From positions 973,501 through 1,037,500 of the forward strand of contig NC_022571.1 in NCBI RefSeq assembly GCF_000473995.1: a stretch of 64,000 nt of DNA, given 5' to 3'. Position 1 is the first letter of the stretch, and each line of letters starts with the position of its first letter. Below are positions 44,182-52,978 of the stretch, piece after piece. The DNA is from Clostridium saccharobutylicum DSM 13864 (lineage in GTDB: Bacteria > Bacillota > Clostridia > Clostridiales > Clostridiaceae). Made by a program: the position numbers and the translations under genes. The notes beneath the pieces are model-generated. The model was not told where the DNA came from. It saw only the letters and a program-made list of their open reading frames with translations, and made no database searches.

Positions 44182-45319
44182 AATTAAGCCGACAGGAGAA
44201 CAAATAACCAAAATTCATCAAACTATTGGTGTGAGTAGATTTATATATAACTTTTATATTGCACATAATAAAGAAGTTTATAAGAATGAAAAGAAATTTG
44301 TTAGTGGAATGGATTTTTCTAAATGGCTTAATAATGAATATATTCCTAATAATCAAGATAAAGAATGGATTAAGGCGGTATCTTCCAAAGCTACTAAACA
44401 AGCCATTATGAATGGTGAAAAAGCATTTAAGAAGTTCTTTACTGGTGAAAGTGGTTTCCCTAAGTTCAAGAAAAAGAAAAATCAAGATGTCAAAGTCTAT
44501 TTCCCAAAGAATAATAAAACAGACTGGACTATTGAAAGACATAGAGTAAAAATCCCAACATTAGGATGGATAAGGCTTAAAGAATTTGGATATATTCCAG
44601 TTGATTCTGTAGTTAAAAGTGGTACAGTAAATCAAAAAGCTGATAGATATTATGTATCAATTTTAGTAGAAGAAAATATTATATCTAAATCTAAACCATA
44701 TTCAGAAGGAATAGGTGTTGACTTAGGTTTGAAGGATTTTGCAATCTGTAATAATGGAATATCTAAAAAGAATATTAATAAAACTAAAATAGTAAAAAAA
44801 GCAGAAAAGAAATTAAAGAGAGAACAAAGAAAACTTTCAAGGAAATATGAGAGTTTAAAGTTAAGGAATAAAAAAGAGAAAGGAGAAGCTATTCGTCAAA
44901 ATATCCAAAAACAAATAGTCAATGTACAAAAAATTCATCAAAGACTTACAAACATTAGAACTGATTATATTAATAAAACAGTAAGTGAGTTAGTAAAGCA
45001 AAAACCAAGCTTTATTGCAATAGAGGATTTAAATGTTAAGGGAATGATGAAAAATAAGTATTTAGCTAAAGCAGTAGCACAGCAAAAATTTTATGATTTT
45101 AGAACTAAGCTTATTTCAAAGGCGAATCAAAATAATATTGAAGTGAGAATAGTTGATAGATGGTATCCATCATCTAAACTATGTTCGTGTTGTAAAGCAT
45201 ATAAGAAAGATTTAAAACTTTCAGATAGAATCTATAAATGTGAATGTGGAAATGTTATAGATAGAGATTTAAATGCTTCAATAAATTTAGCTAATGCTAA
45301 AAAATATAAGATAGCTTAA
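44159..45319 (+). CDS. tnpB: TnpB RNA-guided nuclease (IS607 group)
   Basis: A 386-residue TnpB. TTG 44159 follows GGAGATAAGGAG-type sequence and overlaps tnpA. The N-terminal OrfB HTH region has KPTGEQITKIHQTIG. RuvC motifs are GIGVDLGLKDFAI (Asp), FIAIEDLNVKGM (Glu) and DRDLNASINLANA (Asp). The zinc ribbon is CSCCKAYKKD with CECG. All catalytic residues are present, so it should be an active guide-RNA-directed DNA nuclease that helps keep the element at its site. Confidence 0.94.
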   Translation: MKKAYKIEIKPTGEQITKIHQTIGVSRFIYNFYIAHNKEVYKNEKKFVSGMDFSKWLNNEYIPNNQDKEWIKAVSSKATKQAIMNGEKAFKKFFTGESGFPKFKKKKNQDVKVYFPKNNKTDWTIERHRVKIPTLGWIRLKEFGYIPVDSVVKSGTVNQKADRYYVSILVEENIISKSKPYSEGIGVDLGLKDFAICNNGISKKNINKTKIVKKAEKKLKREQRKLSRKYESLKLRNKKEKGEAIRQNIQKQIVNVQKIHQRLTNIRTDYINKTVSELVKQKPSFIAIEDLNVKGMMKNKYLAKAVAQQKFYDFRTKLISKANQNNIEVRIVDRWYPSSKLCSCCKAYKKDLKLSDRIYKCECGNVIDRDLNASINLANAKKYKIA

Positions 45320-45480
45320 ATTAAACAAGTTCTTATATATGTACCCAAGGCTATTTGGGGAATTTACGACTATGGAGTGTTATATAAAGCTGTAGTAGCT
45401 ATAGGCAAGACAGAACACGTTGAAATAGTAATAATCTCGATATGGGTATGTTTGTCCATATTTTGAGTAGCAGAGTAAGA
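45320..45480 (+). ncRNA. Candidate TnpB guide RNA scaffold (omega RNA)
   Basis: Non-coding sequence immediately after tnpB, ending near the probable right end. It can fold with TACCC near 45342 pairing GGGTA near 45444 around inner hairpins such as CCCAA-TTGGG and the TAGCTATA region. Omega RNAs are encoded here in IS605/IS607 elements. The exact ends cannot be set from the sequence alone. Confidence 0.5.
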
Positions 45481-45482
45481 TA

Positions 45483-45797
45483 ATGTATTTGATGTTGTTT
45501 TCATTTGGAAGTATGATATTTATAGGATTGGGGTTACTTGTATATGGATTAAAGAAGTTTTCAATGAAGTCAGAATCGTATGATGGATATGACTATGAAG
45601 TTTATGATAATAAGCAGAATGAACAGGCAAGGTTAATTCAGGAAGAGCAGTTTAGATCATTTAATGAAGAAATTATAAGACAACAAGATCAACAATTTAT
45701 GGAAGAATCATTGAAAAGTGTAACACCATTTGAAATGGGTGGATATGATATGACGCAGGGAAATTCATTTAATGATTTTAATAATGGAATGTTTTAA
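45483..45797 (+). CDS. Small membrane-anchored hypothetical protein
   Basis: A 104-residue protein with one N-terminal membrane helix (MLFSFGSMIFIGLGLLVYGL) and a Gln/Glu-rich cytoplasmic tail ending in an Asn/Phe-rich stretch (GNSFNDFNNGMF). No clear ribosome site is visible before the ATG. A terminator overlaps its stop. It is adjacent to the right end of the IS607 element, which might have displaced its promoter. Function unknown. Confidence 0.5.
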   Translation: MYLMLFSFGSMIFIGLGLLVYGLKKFSMKSESYDGYDYEVYDNKQNEQARLIQEEQFRSFNEEIIRQQDQQFMEESLKSVTPFEMGGYDMTQGNSFNDFNNGMF

Positions 45798-45823
45798 AGA
45801 TACTCGAAAGGGTATCTTTTTTT
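45796..45823 (+). terminator. Intrinsic terminator
   Basis: AAAGATAC pairs with GTATCTTT across an 8-base loop and is followed by T residues. The hairpin overlaps the stop codon of the small membrane protein gene. Confidence 0.8.
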
Positions 45824-46057
45824 ATTTTCTAGAAAATTATAATGTAGGCAAATCTGTGGATAACTTTTGGAAGTATTGTAATTACAACAGTAGTAAAGGT
45901 GATTTAAATATGAATAAAGTGTTAATACAGAAAAGCATAGTCTGCGAAGCAGATTTTCTTGGATAGTAAAATCACATTTGATTAATATGGCAATTAGTAG
46001 TTTTTAGAAGTTAAATTTGATATAATTGAATAAAAATTATGGGGTTTTGAGGTATAT

Positions 46058-47230
46058 ATGGGTTTAAAAGATAGAAATATAAATAAGATTCTGGAAGAAT
46101 TTAAGAGAAGTGGAAAGCTGAAATTAGATGATATACAAACTCTGTTAAATGTTAAAGAAAGAAATGCTAAAAATTATGTTAAATACTTAAAAGAGTATGG
46201 TTTTAATATTAAGTGTGAGAAGGGAATATATTCATTAGCCAGTATAGATGAAGCACAAGCAAAAGTTATAGATAAAGAGGCAATGAGAGAAATAGAAATC
46301 TTAACTACAGTTGGTGCTAATAATGGTATGTTGAATAGAAAGCACTTAGTTAACCAAATTAGAAATAGATTTTGTGATGAAGAGGTAGTAAGCGAAAAAA
46401 CTTTACTAAGAGCTATAAAAAAATGTGAAGATAAAAAAATAATTAAATTAGAAGATAAAAAGTACAGGCTATTATTAAATATTAGTAATTTATATAAAAT
46501 TTCAGATGATGATATTTCTAATTTTATTGATAAATGTGATATGTATAATACATCAATTCCTTTTTCTATTCAAGCTAATAAGTTAAAAGAAAAGATTGAT
46601 ATACAATGTGATTTTAAGGGATGGGAGTATTCTGTTTATAGCTTGGGCAGAAAATATGAGCGTAATAATTTTAAAGAGTTTTTTGAAAAAATTGATAAAT
46701 ATGATTATAAGCATAAAAAATTAAAGATTAAATTTAAATCTCAAATTGGAGTTTTGTGTTTAGCCATAGAAGTATGTATATTCTATTATAGTTGGGAGAA
46801 AGACAGACTATATATTATTTGCAATAATGAAGGTAATACAATTTTAATAAACACTGATACTATAATTGAGATTCAAGAACTAGAAGAATATAATTATTTT
46901 TTTGGAGATAGAGAATGTGTTGATAGAGTAAAATTAATGTTTCAAGCTTCTTTATCAACTCCATATAAGGTAAAGGTTGAGTTTGATAATATATTTAATA
47001 TTAAAGATAAATTACAGAGACTTAACAAAAGCAGAACTACGAGTATATTGAAGGTTGTAGAAGAAAAATTAATTTATGAAGATCAAATTTGTGGATTGTA
47101 TGATTTTGCTAATTATTTAAGAAGATTTGGATATTCATGTAGAGTGATTGAACCAATGGAGTTAAAGAATATAATGAAAAATACATATGAAAGAATACTT
47201 GAAAATTATGGAGTAAATTTAAATGAGTAG
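46058..47230 (+). CDS. WYL-domain regulator, first of a pair
   Basis: A 390-residue regulator with N-terminal HTH (KLDDIQTLLNVKERNAKNYVKYLKEYGF) and a second HTH-like segment at about 80-140. The central part is divergent, with WYL-like strands (DRLYIICNNEGNTILINTDTII) at about 245-275, and a WCX-like C-terminus (YDFANYLRRFGYSCRVIEPMELKNIM). Its stop overlaps the next gene by 8 bases. Paired WYL proteins often act as a heteromeric regulator of defence or stress operons; here the downstream kinase is the likely target. Confidence 0.78.
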   Translation: MGLKDRNINKILEEFKRSGKLKLDDIQTLLNVKERNAKNYVKYLKEYGFNIKCEKGIYSLASIDEAQAKVIDKEAMREIEILTTVGANNGMLNRKHLVNQIRNRFCDEEVVSEKTLLRAIKKCEDKKIIKLEDKKYRLLLNISNLYKISDDDISNFIDKCDMYNTSIPFSIQANKLKEKIDIQCDFKGWEYSVYSLGRKYERNNFKEFFEKIDKYDYKHKKLKIKFKSQIGVLCLAIEVCIFYYSWEKDRLYIICNNEGNTILINTDTIIEIQELEEYNYFFGDRECVDRVKLMFQASLSTPYKVKVEFDNIFNIKDKLQRLNKSRTTSILKVVEEKLIYEDQICGLYDFANYLRRFGYSCRVIEPMELKNIMKNTYERILENYGVNLNE

Positions 47231-48122
47231 TGATAAACATAAAGATTTATTAAATATTATAGCCATTATTGCTAATAGAAATAAAGATGGATGTACCATT
47301 GAGGAATTACAATATATAACAAAGTTGCCGAAAGATATTATTAAAAATAATTTAGATAAGATTTCCAATAATCCTGAAATGTATTTTGAGTATCAGCCGT
47401 ATGAAGAGGGCGGGGGATGGAGAATACAAAATTATATTGATAAAGTTCGTAGTGAGTATGATTATGTTATGTGCTTAGATACATTTGAGAAAAGTATTTT
47501 TGATATGGTAATTAATTCATCTAATAATAAATTAGATGTTATCATCAGTAAATTATATGGCATAAATGAATATGAAGAGGATATTCCTTTAATAGGTTCA
47601 GCTATAAATGAGAAAAAAATAATTAATGTAAAATACAGAAACAATAAAAATGAAGTTAATGAAATGAAAATTGAGCCTTTAGCTTTAGTATATTATGAAT
47701 TTGAAAATAAGTTTTATTTGTTAGGCCAATATAATAACAATCTTATGACATATAGCTTGGAAAGATTTATAAAAACAGATATTACTAATGAAAGATTTAT
47801 GGACAACCTAAACATTGATTTTGATAAATATTTAGCTAATGTATGGGGAATGGAATCAGGTAATAGAGTAAAGGTAAAGATTAAATTTATAAAAGAAGCT
47901 AATGTTGAAGAAAAAGTAAAAAGGGATTTGCAAAGACGAATATATAAAACAATAGAGGAATATGATGATTATTTTATATATTCTGATGAAGTTATAGGGA
48001 TTAATAGTTTTAAACAATGGTTAAGAAGCTTTGGAAGTTCAGCTATAGTGCTAGAGCCAAAGGAATTAAGGGATGAAATAATAGAGGCTGTTAAAAAAGC
48101 ATTAAGATATTATAAAGATTAG
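47223..48122 (+). CDS. WYL-domain regulator, second of a pair
   Basis: A 299-residue regulator with an N-terminal winged helix (CTIEELQYITKLPKDIIKNNLDKI). The WYL domain at about 115-180 carries IGSAINEKKIINVKYRNNKN and KIEPLALVYYEFENKFYLLGQYNNN. The WCX region ends [24 protein letters not shown]. It is coupled to the preceding WYL gene by overlap, and the kinase starts 11 bases after its stop. The three genes form one operon. Confidence 0.87.
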   Translation: MSSDKHKDLLNIIAIIANRNKDGCTIEELQYITKLPKDIIKNNLDKISNNPEMYFEYQPYEEGGGWRIQNYIDKVRSEYDYVMCLDTFEKSIFDMVINSSNNKLDVIISKLYGINEYEEDIPLIGSAINEKKIINVKYRNNKNEVNEMKIEPLALVYYEFENKFYLLGQYNNNLMTYSLERFIKTDITNERFMDNLNIDFDKYLANVWGMESGNRVKVKIKFIKEANVEEKVKRDLQRRIYKTIEEYDDYFIYSDEVIGINSFKQWLRSFGSSAIVLEPKELRDEIIEAVKKALRYYKD

Positions 48123-48133
48123 GGGAGAAACTA

Positions 48134-50017
48134 ATGCGTAAAGAGTCATATGAAAAAAGCTTAAATAAGTATAGTAACAAGGAAACAGTGTTAAATAAAT
48201 GGATTGAGTTAAATAAGAGGCTTAATAAAAATAAGGATTCTATTTATTATAGTAGGACAATATTAGATGCCCAAGGGTTAGTGGAATATGTAATTGATAA
48301 TGTATTAAAAGATGAAAATGGGAATATTCCTAATCGAGATGTGAATGGAAGGTATTATGGGATTATAGACAAGTTAATTATGACAAGAGAAAATGATAAA
48401 ATAATACCTAGTAATTTAATTAAAAGATTAAAAGAAATTAAGTATTATAGAAATGTAGTGGCGCATAGTACTAAAACTACTATTGATGAATTAGTAGATT
48501 ATAATAAAGTTGAAGAAGCTTTAGATGTATATGGAGAAGTATTAAGCTGTTTGGGTTTTTTGGAGAGAGAAGATATAGTAGTGGGAATAGATAAGCTAAA
48601 GGCTGAAGTTTTGGATATTATAGATGAAACAGTAACTTTAGATGAGTTTATAGGTGAAGGAACTTCAGGAAGAGTATTTAAAGGTTATCACAAAAGATTA
48701 GGAATATATGTAGCTATTAAGGAAATTAAGCACAATACAGTTGATTCAGATATTATTGAAAATGAAAAGAAAATTTTAGTTTCTTTAAAACATAAAGGAA
48801 TTCCTAATATTTATGACGTCATATCAGAAAATAGAACGTATTATATAGTAATGGAATATGTAGATGGCATGAATTTAGAAGAATTTATTGATAAAATAGG
48901 ATCACCTTCTTTAAAAGTATTAATAGATATTGGGAAGCAATTATGTGATATAATAGGATATTTGCATGAGAAAAATATAGTTTATAATGATTTGAAGCCG
49001 AGTAATATATTGATAGATAATTATAATAAATTATCATTAATTGATTTTGGAATATCTTGTAATGTTAATAACAGATTAAAATTAACAAGTACATATTCAG
49101 GGACTTATGTTTATTCATCTCCAGAACAAATAAGAGGGGAGATAGGTTCAAGTGGCAATGATATTTATTCCTTAGGTGCTACATTATATTATATTAGTGA
49201 ATGTGAGAATCCTATAACATCAGAGGAACAAAGGTTTAAGAAAAGTACAGATAAAAGGATAATTTATATAATTGAAAAAGCAATGGATTATAATAAAAAT
49301 AATAGATATGAGTCTATTAAGGAGTTGAAAGAAGACTTAATAAGAGTTGAAAATGGTAAAAATCCTTCTTCGATGAAAGCAAAAGATATTAGCAAAAATA
49401 AAGTTATAATAATAGCAGCAAGTATTATTGTAGGTATTATTTTAGTTTCAGGTGGAAGTATTGGTATATATAAAACGTTAAGCACTGATAAAAATAATAC
49501 AAATATAGAAGTAAATAATAAATCAAATAAAGAGCAAGAAAGTAAGAATTCAAATGATAGTATTAATAATGATAATAGCAATATAAAAGATGTGGCTAGC
49601 AATCAAAAAACTACTAATGAAGATGCAAACAATAAAAAACAATCTAATGTTCAAGTGTCAAATGAATCTGCTAGTACATTTAATGGAAAACTAGTAGCGA
49701 AACTAAGTAATTATGAGGTTGATGGTAAAGATCTAGTAGTCAATGTAAATATTGTGAATAATTATGATAAGGAAATAAATTTTTGGCCAGAAGGAATTTA
49801 TATGATGAATGAAAATGGTAATAAATTTGCTATGGATATTCATAAGCAGTTAGCAAATGGAGGTACTCAATTTACTGTGGTACCAGGGGAGAGTAAAGAT
49901 TTTAAATTTTATTTAACTGATTACGTTGAATCTAACTCACTTGCTTTTAAATTAGATAAAATTTGGTGCATGGGACCTGAAAGTATGAAAAATAAAATTG
50001 AGATAAAGATTAAATAG
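48134..50017 (+). CDS. HEPN-like/serine-threonine kinase membrane protein
   Basis: A 627-residue protein. Residues 1-145 are helical, with an RNVVAH motif at 106-111 that matches the R-x4-H of HEPN/DUF4145 domains. The kinase domain spans about 168-410: G-loop GEGTSG at 174-179, Lys196 in VAIKEIK, YNDLKPSN with catalytic Asp286, DFG 304-306, and a SSPEQIRG activation segment. One membrane helix follows at about 425-445, then an Asn/Lys/Ser linker and an extracytoplasmic Ig-like beta domain (about 520-627). The HRD motif reads YND. The N-terminal addition is unusual for bacterial sensor kinases. Confidence 0.85.
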   Translation: MRKESYEKSLNKYSNKETVLNKWIELNKRLNKNKDSIYYSRTILDAQGLVEYVIDNVLKDENGNIPNRDVNGRYYGIIDKLIMTRENDKIIPSNLIKRLKEIKYYRNVVAHSTKTTIDELVDYNKVEEALDVYGEVLSCLGFLEREDIVVGIDKLKAEVLDIIDETVTLDEFIGEGTSGRVFKGYHKRLGIYVAIKEIKHNTVDSDIIENEKKILVSLKHKGIPNIYDVISENRTYYIVMEYVDGMNLEEFIDKIGSPSLKVLIDIGKQLCDIIGYLHEKNIVYNDLKPSNILIDNYNKLSLIDFGISCNVNNRLKLTSTYSGTYVYSSPEQIRGEIGSSGNDIYSLGATLYYISECENPITSEEQRFKKSTDKRIIYIIEKAMDYNKNNRYESIKELKEDLIRVENGKNPSSMKAKDISKNKVIIIAASIIVGIILVSGGSIGIYKTLSTDKNNTNIEVNNKSNKEQESKNSNDSINNDNSNIKDVASNQKTTNEDANNKKQSNVQVSNESASTFNGKLVAKLSNYEVDGKDLVVNVNIVNNYDKEINFWPEGIYMMNENGNKFAMDIHKQLANGGTQFTVVPGESKDFKFYLTDYVESNSLAFKLDKIWCMGPESMKNKIEIKIK

Positions 50018-50059
50018 GTATAAAAAAATAATTTAATAAAAATATAGATAGTGAAATTG

Positions 50060-50087
50060 AATAGCTAGGGGATGTCCCCTAGCTATT
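50060..50087. terminator. Bidirectional hairpin between the kinase and the OB-fold gene
   Basis: AATAGCTAGGGGA pairs perfectly with TCCCCTAGCTATT across a 2-base loop. It lies between convergent genes and can serve both. Confidence 0.7.
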
Positions 50088-50111
50088 CTAATTACAGGCT
50101 TGTGGTTTCAA

Positions 50112-50840
50112 CTAATTTGCTAAAAATTCCTTTAGCTTTTGAAATATGCTTTTTGATTGAATATTATCAAATTCATCAAAATTACAGTTGTTTAAGTATT
50201 CAATTTTTAATCCATGGATTTCAGTAGTAGTATCTTCAATATTATGTTCCTTTTTGCAGTGTTCACACTGGAATTTCTTTTTAAAGGGTCTAGTTAAAAT
50301 AGCTCCATCTACCATAACTTGAGAAGAAGTCTTAAGTCTTTTCATATCTTCCTCAGCTTGTCGTGCAAAAGTAACAATCCAAGGAAAATCTGTACCTTCA
50401 CAAATTCTTTTTGTTGCAATTTGATATTTAGCATTAGGAATTTGGGAAAACTTACCTGGAATATATTTTAGTTGTGGGTTACTACAGAGGCTGCCAATAA
50501 GGAGAATCTTATTGAGATAAGGTTCTTTATCTTCTGTAGTAACAATAAAAGCTTTTGTAGCTAAGATAGTTGTTCTATGAAAAGAAGTTTCATTTAATTT
50601 ATTACAGCAAGGACAAATATAAGTGTAGTTCTCTTGTTCTACAAATATCTTTCCCTCAAGGAGTATTGTTTTACCAATTTCAAGTGTATTTTTCAAATAT
50701 TCCATTTGTTTTGATAATTTGATAACGGGATAAACAAACTTAGTATCATTTTTTTTTATTGATAATTTAAATTTTGTTTTATCATCATTTAGAATTTCAG
50801 TAATCTTACCTAATAATTGTACAGTGTTTTGCATTGCCAT
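50112..50840 (-). CDS. SSB-like OB-fold protein with zinc ribbons
   Basis: A 242-residue protein. Two OB-like halves are visible: VQLLGKITEILNDDKTKFKLSIKK with GKTILLEGKIFVE, and NKILLIGSLCSNPQLKYIPGKFSQIPNAKYQIATKR with DGAILTRPFKKK. Each carries a cysteine pair nearby (YICPCCNK and FQCEHCKKEH), which could form zinc ribbons. The layout recalls single-stranded DNA-binding proteins but the cysteines are not part of standard SSB. It is alone on the minus strand. A 64-base repeat lies upstream. Role in phage or plasmid replication is possible. Confidence 0.55.
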   Translation of the reverse strand: MAMQNTVQLLGKITEILNDDKTKFKLSIKKNDTKFVYPVIKLSKQMEYLKNTLEIGKTILLEGKIFVEQENYTYICPCCNKLNETSFHRTTILATKAFIVTTEDKEPYLNKILLIGSLCSNPQLKYIPGKFSQIPNAKYQIATKRICEGTDFPWIVTFARQAEEDMKRLKTSSQVMVDGAILTRPFKKKFQCEHCKKEHNIEDTTTEIHGLKIEYLNNCNFDEFDNIQSKSIFQKLKEFLAN

Positions 50841-50906
50841 ATAAAAGCACTTCCTTCCTAAAGTTAATTAATATTTATTATGATTACAGTATAGTAAGAA
50901 GTGTGG

Positions 50907-50970
50907 ACAAAAAAATGCACTTTGTATTTTTAGTAATAATATTGTAAATGGAGAATAAGACATAATAATT
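50907..50970 (+). repeat. 64-base repeat, copy A
   Basis: Nearly identical (62 of 64 by eye) to 56016-56079. It begins ACAAAAAAATGCACTTTG. It lies between the divergent OB-fold gene and the ArsR gene. The second copy is upstream of the replisome-organiser gene, so it may be a shared promoter or binding region. Confidence 0.85.
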
Positions 50971-51099
50971 TAAAAATCTACTCGTGGATATTAAATTATG
51001 AAAAAAATCTAAAGGCTTTAATATAAGATTGCATATAATAAAAAATATATGATAATATAAAAGTTATAATGACAGATGCTAGAATGAAAGGAAAAGAAA

Positions 51100-51411
51100 A
51101 TGGATAAGGTAAAGATTTTTAAAGCGCTAGGAAATGAAACTAGATTAAATATATTATTATGGTTAAAAGATCCACAAAAAAATTTTGGACCACAGATACA
51201 TTTATCAATAATGGATGATTTTCAAGAAGGTGTATGTGTAGGGGCCATAAGAAAGGTAAGTGGATTAAGTCAGTCAACTATATCAGGATTTTTATCAATA
51301 TTAGAAGAGGCAGAGCTAGTAGAATCAAGAAATATTGGTCAATATACTTATTTTAGAAGAAATGAGAAAGCAATTAAGGAAATAACAGAATGGATGAAAA
51401 TCGAATTATAG
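51100..51411 (+). CDS. ArsR-family HTH regulator
   Basis: A 103-residue winged-helix protein (FKALGNETRLNILLWL, then VGAIRKVSGLSQSTISGFLSILEEAELVESRNIGQYTYFRRN). The CVGA segment has one Cys, but the metal-binding CxC of classical ArsR is absent, so it may sense a redox or organic signal. It precedes an Old Yellow Enzyme family gene and the palindrome cluster at 51510-51573, which could be its operator. Confidence 0.9.
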   Translation: MDKVKIFKALGNETRLNILLWLKDPQKNFGPQIHLSIMDDFQEGVCVGAIRKVSGLSQSTISGFLSILEEAELVESRNIGQYTYFRRNEKAIKEITEWMKIEL

Positions 51412-51416
51412 CAGTG

Positions 51417-51477
51417 AAAAAGACAGTAATAAATAAATTATGCCAATAATTTTAATTTATTTATTACTGTCTTTTCA
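51417..51477 (+). terminator. Long-stem terminator after the ArsR gene
   Basis: A stem of about 21 base pairs (AAAGACAGTAATAAATAAAT with its complement) is followed by T residues. It separates the ArsR gene from the reductase promoter region. Confidence 0.85.
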
Positions 51478-51509
51478 TTTTTATGTTGTAATAATAGTAT
51501 GAATATGTT

Positions 51510-51573
51510 AATCTGTAAAAGGCGATTTAATTAATCTGTAAAAACAGATTAATTAAATTGTGATTTACAGATT
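51510..51573. promoter_or_regulatory. Nested palindromes with four AATCTGT half-sites
   Basis: A perfect 15-base inverted repeat (51525-51539 and 51544-51558, arm ATTTAATTAATCTGT, 4-base centre) is nested inside an outer pair AATCTGTAAA (51510-51519) and TTTACAGATT (51564-51573). It lies about 150 bases upstream of the reductase gene. It reads like a cooperative operator, for ArsR or another regulator. Confidence 0.65.
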
Positions 51574-51714
51574 TTTAATTTATAATTTGTTATATATAGT
51601 TAATTAACAGAAATAAGATGCAGTATTATGATTAATAAATGTTTTGAACTAATAAAAAATAGGTCATTTGAAATTGATAAAGTAAATAAATTAAAGAATT
51701 AGGAGTATTAAATT

Positions 51715-52773
51715 ATGAAAAAGTTATTTAGTGAATTTAATATTAAAAATGTAAAAATGAAGAATCGTATTTGTATACCTCCAATGGTAGTTGGATTCAG
51801 CAATGATGGATCTGTAATACCTGAAAATGTTGAACGTTATAAAAAGTTAGCTCAAGGTGGTGCGGGATTAATAATTCAAGAAGCTACATGTGTAAATATT
51901 GATGGGAAATTATCAGAAAAGCAGCTTGGAATATGGGCAGATGATCAAATTGAAGGACTAAAGAAAATAGTTGATGCAGTTCATGAAGAAAACTGCCCAA
52001 TATTTATTCAAATTCATCATGCAGGAGTTGTTGGAATATCAGAAAATCCATTATGTCCAAGTGACTATGAATATAAAAATCTTACAAAAACTGTTGTTGG
52101 ACATGAAATGACTATAGAAGATATAAAGTGTATACAAAATGATTTTATTGAAGCCGCACGAAGAGCTTATAAAGCAGGATATGATGGTGTTGAACTTCAT
52201 GGATGCCATGGCTATTTAATATGTCAGTTTTTTAATAAAAGAGTAAATAAGAGAACTGATGAGTATGGTACTAATCCTGAAAAATTTGTAATAGAAATAT
52301 TAGACGGAATTAGAAAAATAACGCCAAAAGAATTTGTTGTTGGAATACGTCTTGGAGGATTTGAACCAACAATAGAGGATGGAGTACATTACGCTAAAGT
52401 ATTAGAAAGGAATGGGATAGACTTCCTTGACATTTCTTATGGTTTTGGTAGCGAACAAGAAATGAATGTACCTGAAGGATATAAATACTCTAATGCTGTT
52501 TATGCCGCTGAAAGAATTAAGGAAGAAGTTTCAGTTCCAGTATTTGCAGTTAACGGAATTTATTCAGCGGAAACTGCAGAAGAAATAGTAAGGGAAAGAG
52601 ATGTGGACATGGTTGACATCGGTAGGGGAGCTCTTATAAATCCTAATTGGGCAAATGATGCTAAAGAAAGTAAAGATACTGGCAAATGCTTAAGCTGTGC
52701 AAAATGTATGTGGTTTGGTCAATCTAAGGTTTGTGCAGGAAAAGTTATATTTGATAGGAATAATGAAATATAA
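51715..52773 (+). CDS. NADH:flavin oxidoreductase, Old Yellow Enzyme family (single-domain)
   Basis: A 352-residue TIM-barrel flavoenzyme. It begins LFSEFNIKNVKMKNRICIPPM and has IQIHHAG, YDGVELHGCHGYLICQF (His/His substrate pair region), and FAVNGIYSAETAEEIV (phosphate site). After the barrel comes a cysteine quartet (CLSCAKC, then Cys 9 residues later). This matches the 4Fe-4S site of dienoyl-CoA-reductase-like members, but the C-terminal FAD/NAD domain is missing. It reduces activated C=C bonds; its electron donor must therefore be a separate protein. Confidence 0.9.
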   Translation: MKKLFSEFNIKNVKMKNRICIPPMVVGFSNDGSVIPENVERYKKLAQGGAGLIIQEATCVNIDGKLSEKQLGIWADDQIEGLKKIVDAVHEENCPIFIQIHHAGVVGISENPLCPSDYEYKNLTKTVVGHEMTIEDIKCIQNDFIEAARRAYKAGYDGVELHGCHGYLICQFFNKRVNKRTDEYGTNPEKFVIEILDGIRKITPKEFVVGIRLGGFEPTIEDGVHYAKVLERNGIDFLDISYGFGSEQEMNVPEGYKYSNAVYAAERIKEEVSVPVFAVNGIYSAETAEEIVRERDVDMVDIGRGALINPNWANDAKESKDTGKCLSCAKCMWFGQSKVCAGKVIFDRNNEI

Positions 52774-52849
52774 ATTTAATACTATTGTTTAGAAAAAGAA
52801 CACAAGTGCATTCACTTAGATTGCATGAAAGTATATAATTGATAAAAAT

Positions 52850-52928
52850 GGTGGATTTTAAAGGTCACGCTTCACCTCCACCAAGCACATCCTTGACAAT
52901 ACTAATGTAGTATTGTCGAGGATTTTTT
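52850..52928 (+). repeat. Dispersed hairpin-terminator element, copy 7
   Basis: The conserved 5' module (GGTGGATTTTAAAGGTCACG to TCCACC) is followed by a private terminator hairpin, TTGACAATACTA with TAGTATTGTCGAGG, and T residues. It lies 77 bases after the reductase stop. Confidence 0.85.
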
Positions 52929-52978
52929 GAGTTTTAAAGAAAAGTATTTAGAATTATAAGAACTAAACCATATGAGAA

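Larger units (their letters stand above)
43490..45480 (+). mobile_element. IS607-type element (tnpA plus tnpB), ends approximate
   Basis: A serine recombinase and TnpB overlap by 23 bases and run in the same direction, the IS607 layout. IS607 makes no target duplication and has no long inverted repeats, so the ends given are estimates from the flanking non-coding sequence. Both genes appear intact, and the non-coding stretch after tnpB is likely to hold the guide RNA scaffold. Confidence 0.75.

Noticed and set aside
45772-45966. 64-residue ORF overlapping the end of the small membrane protein gene
   Set aside because: It runs through a strong terminator hairpin and lacks a ribosome site.
46058-47230. 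Transposon regulator role for the first WYL gene because of the adjacent IS607
   Set aside because: It is tightly coupled to the second WYL gene and the kinase, and a terminator separates it from the IS side.
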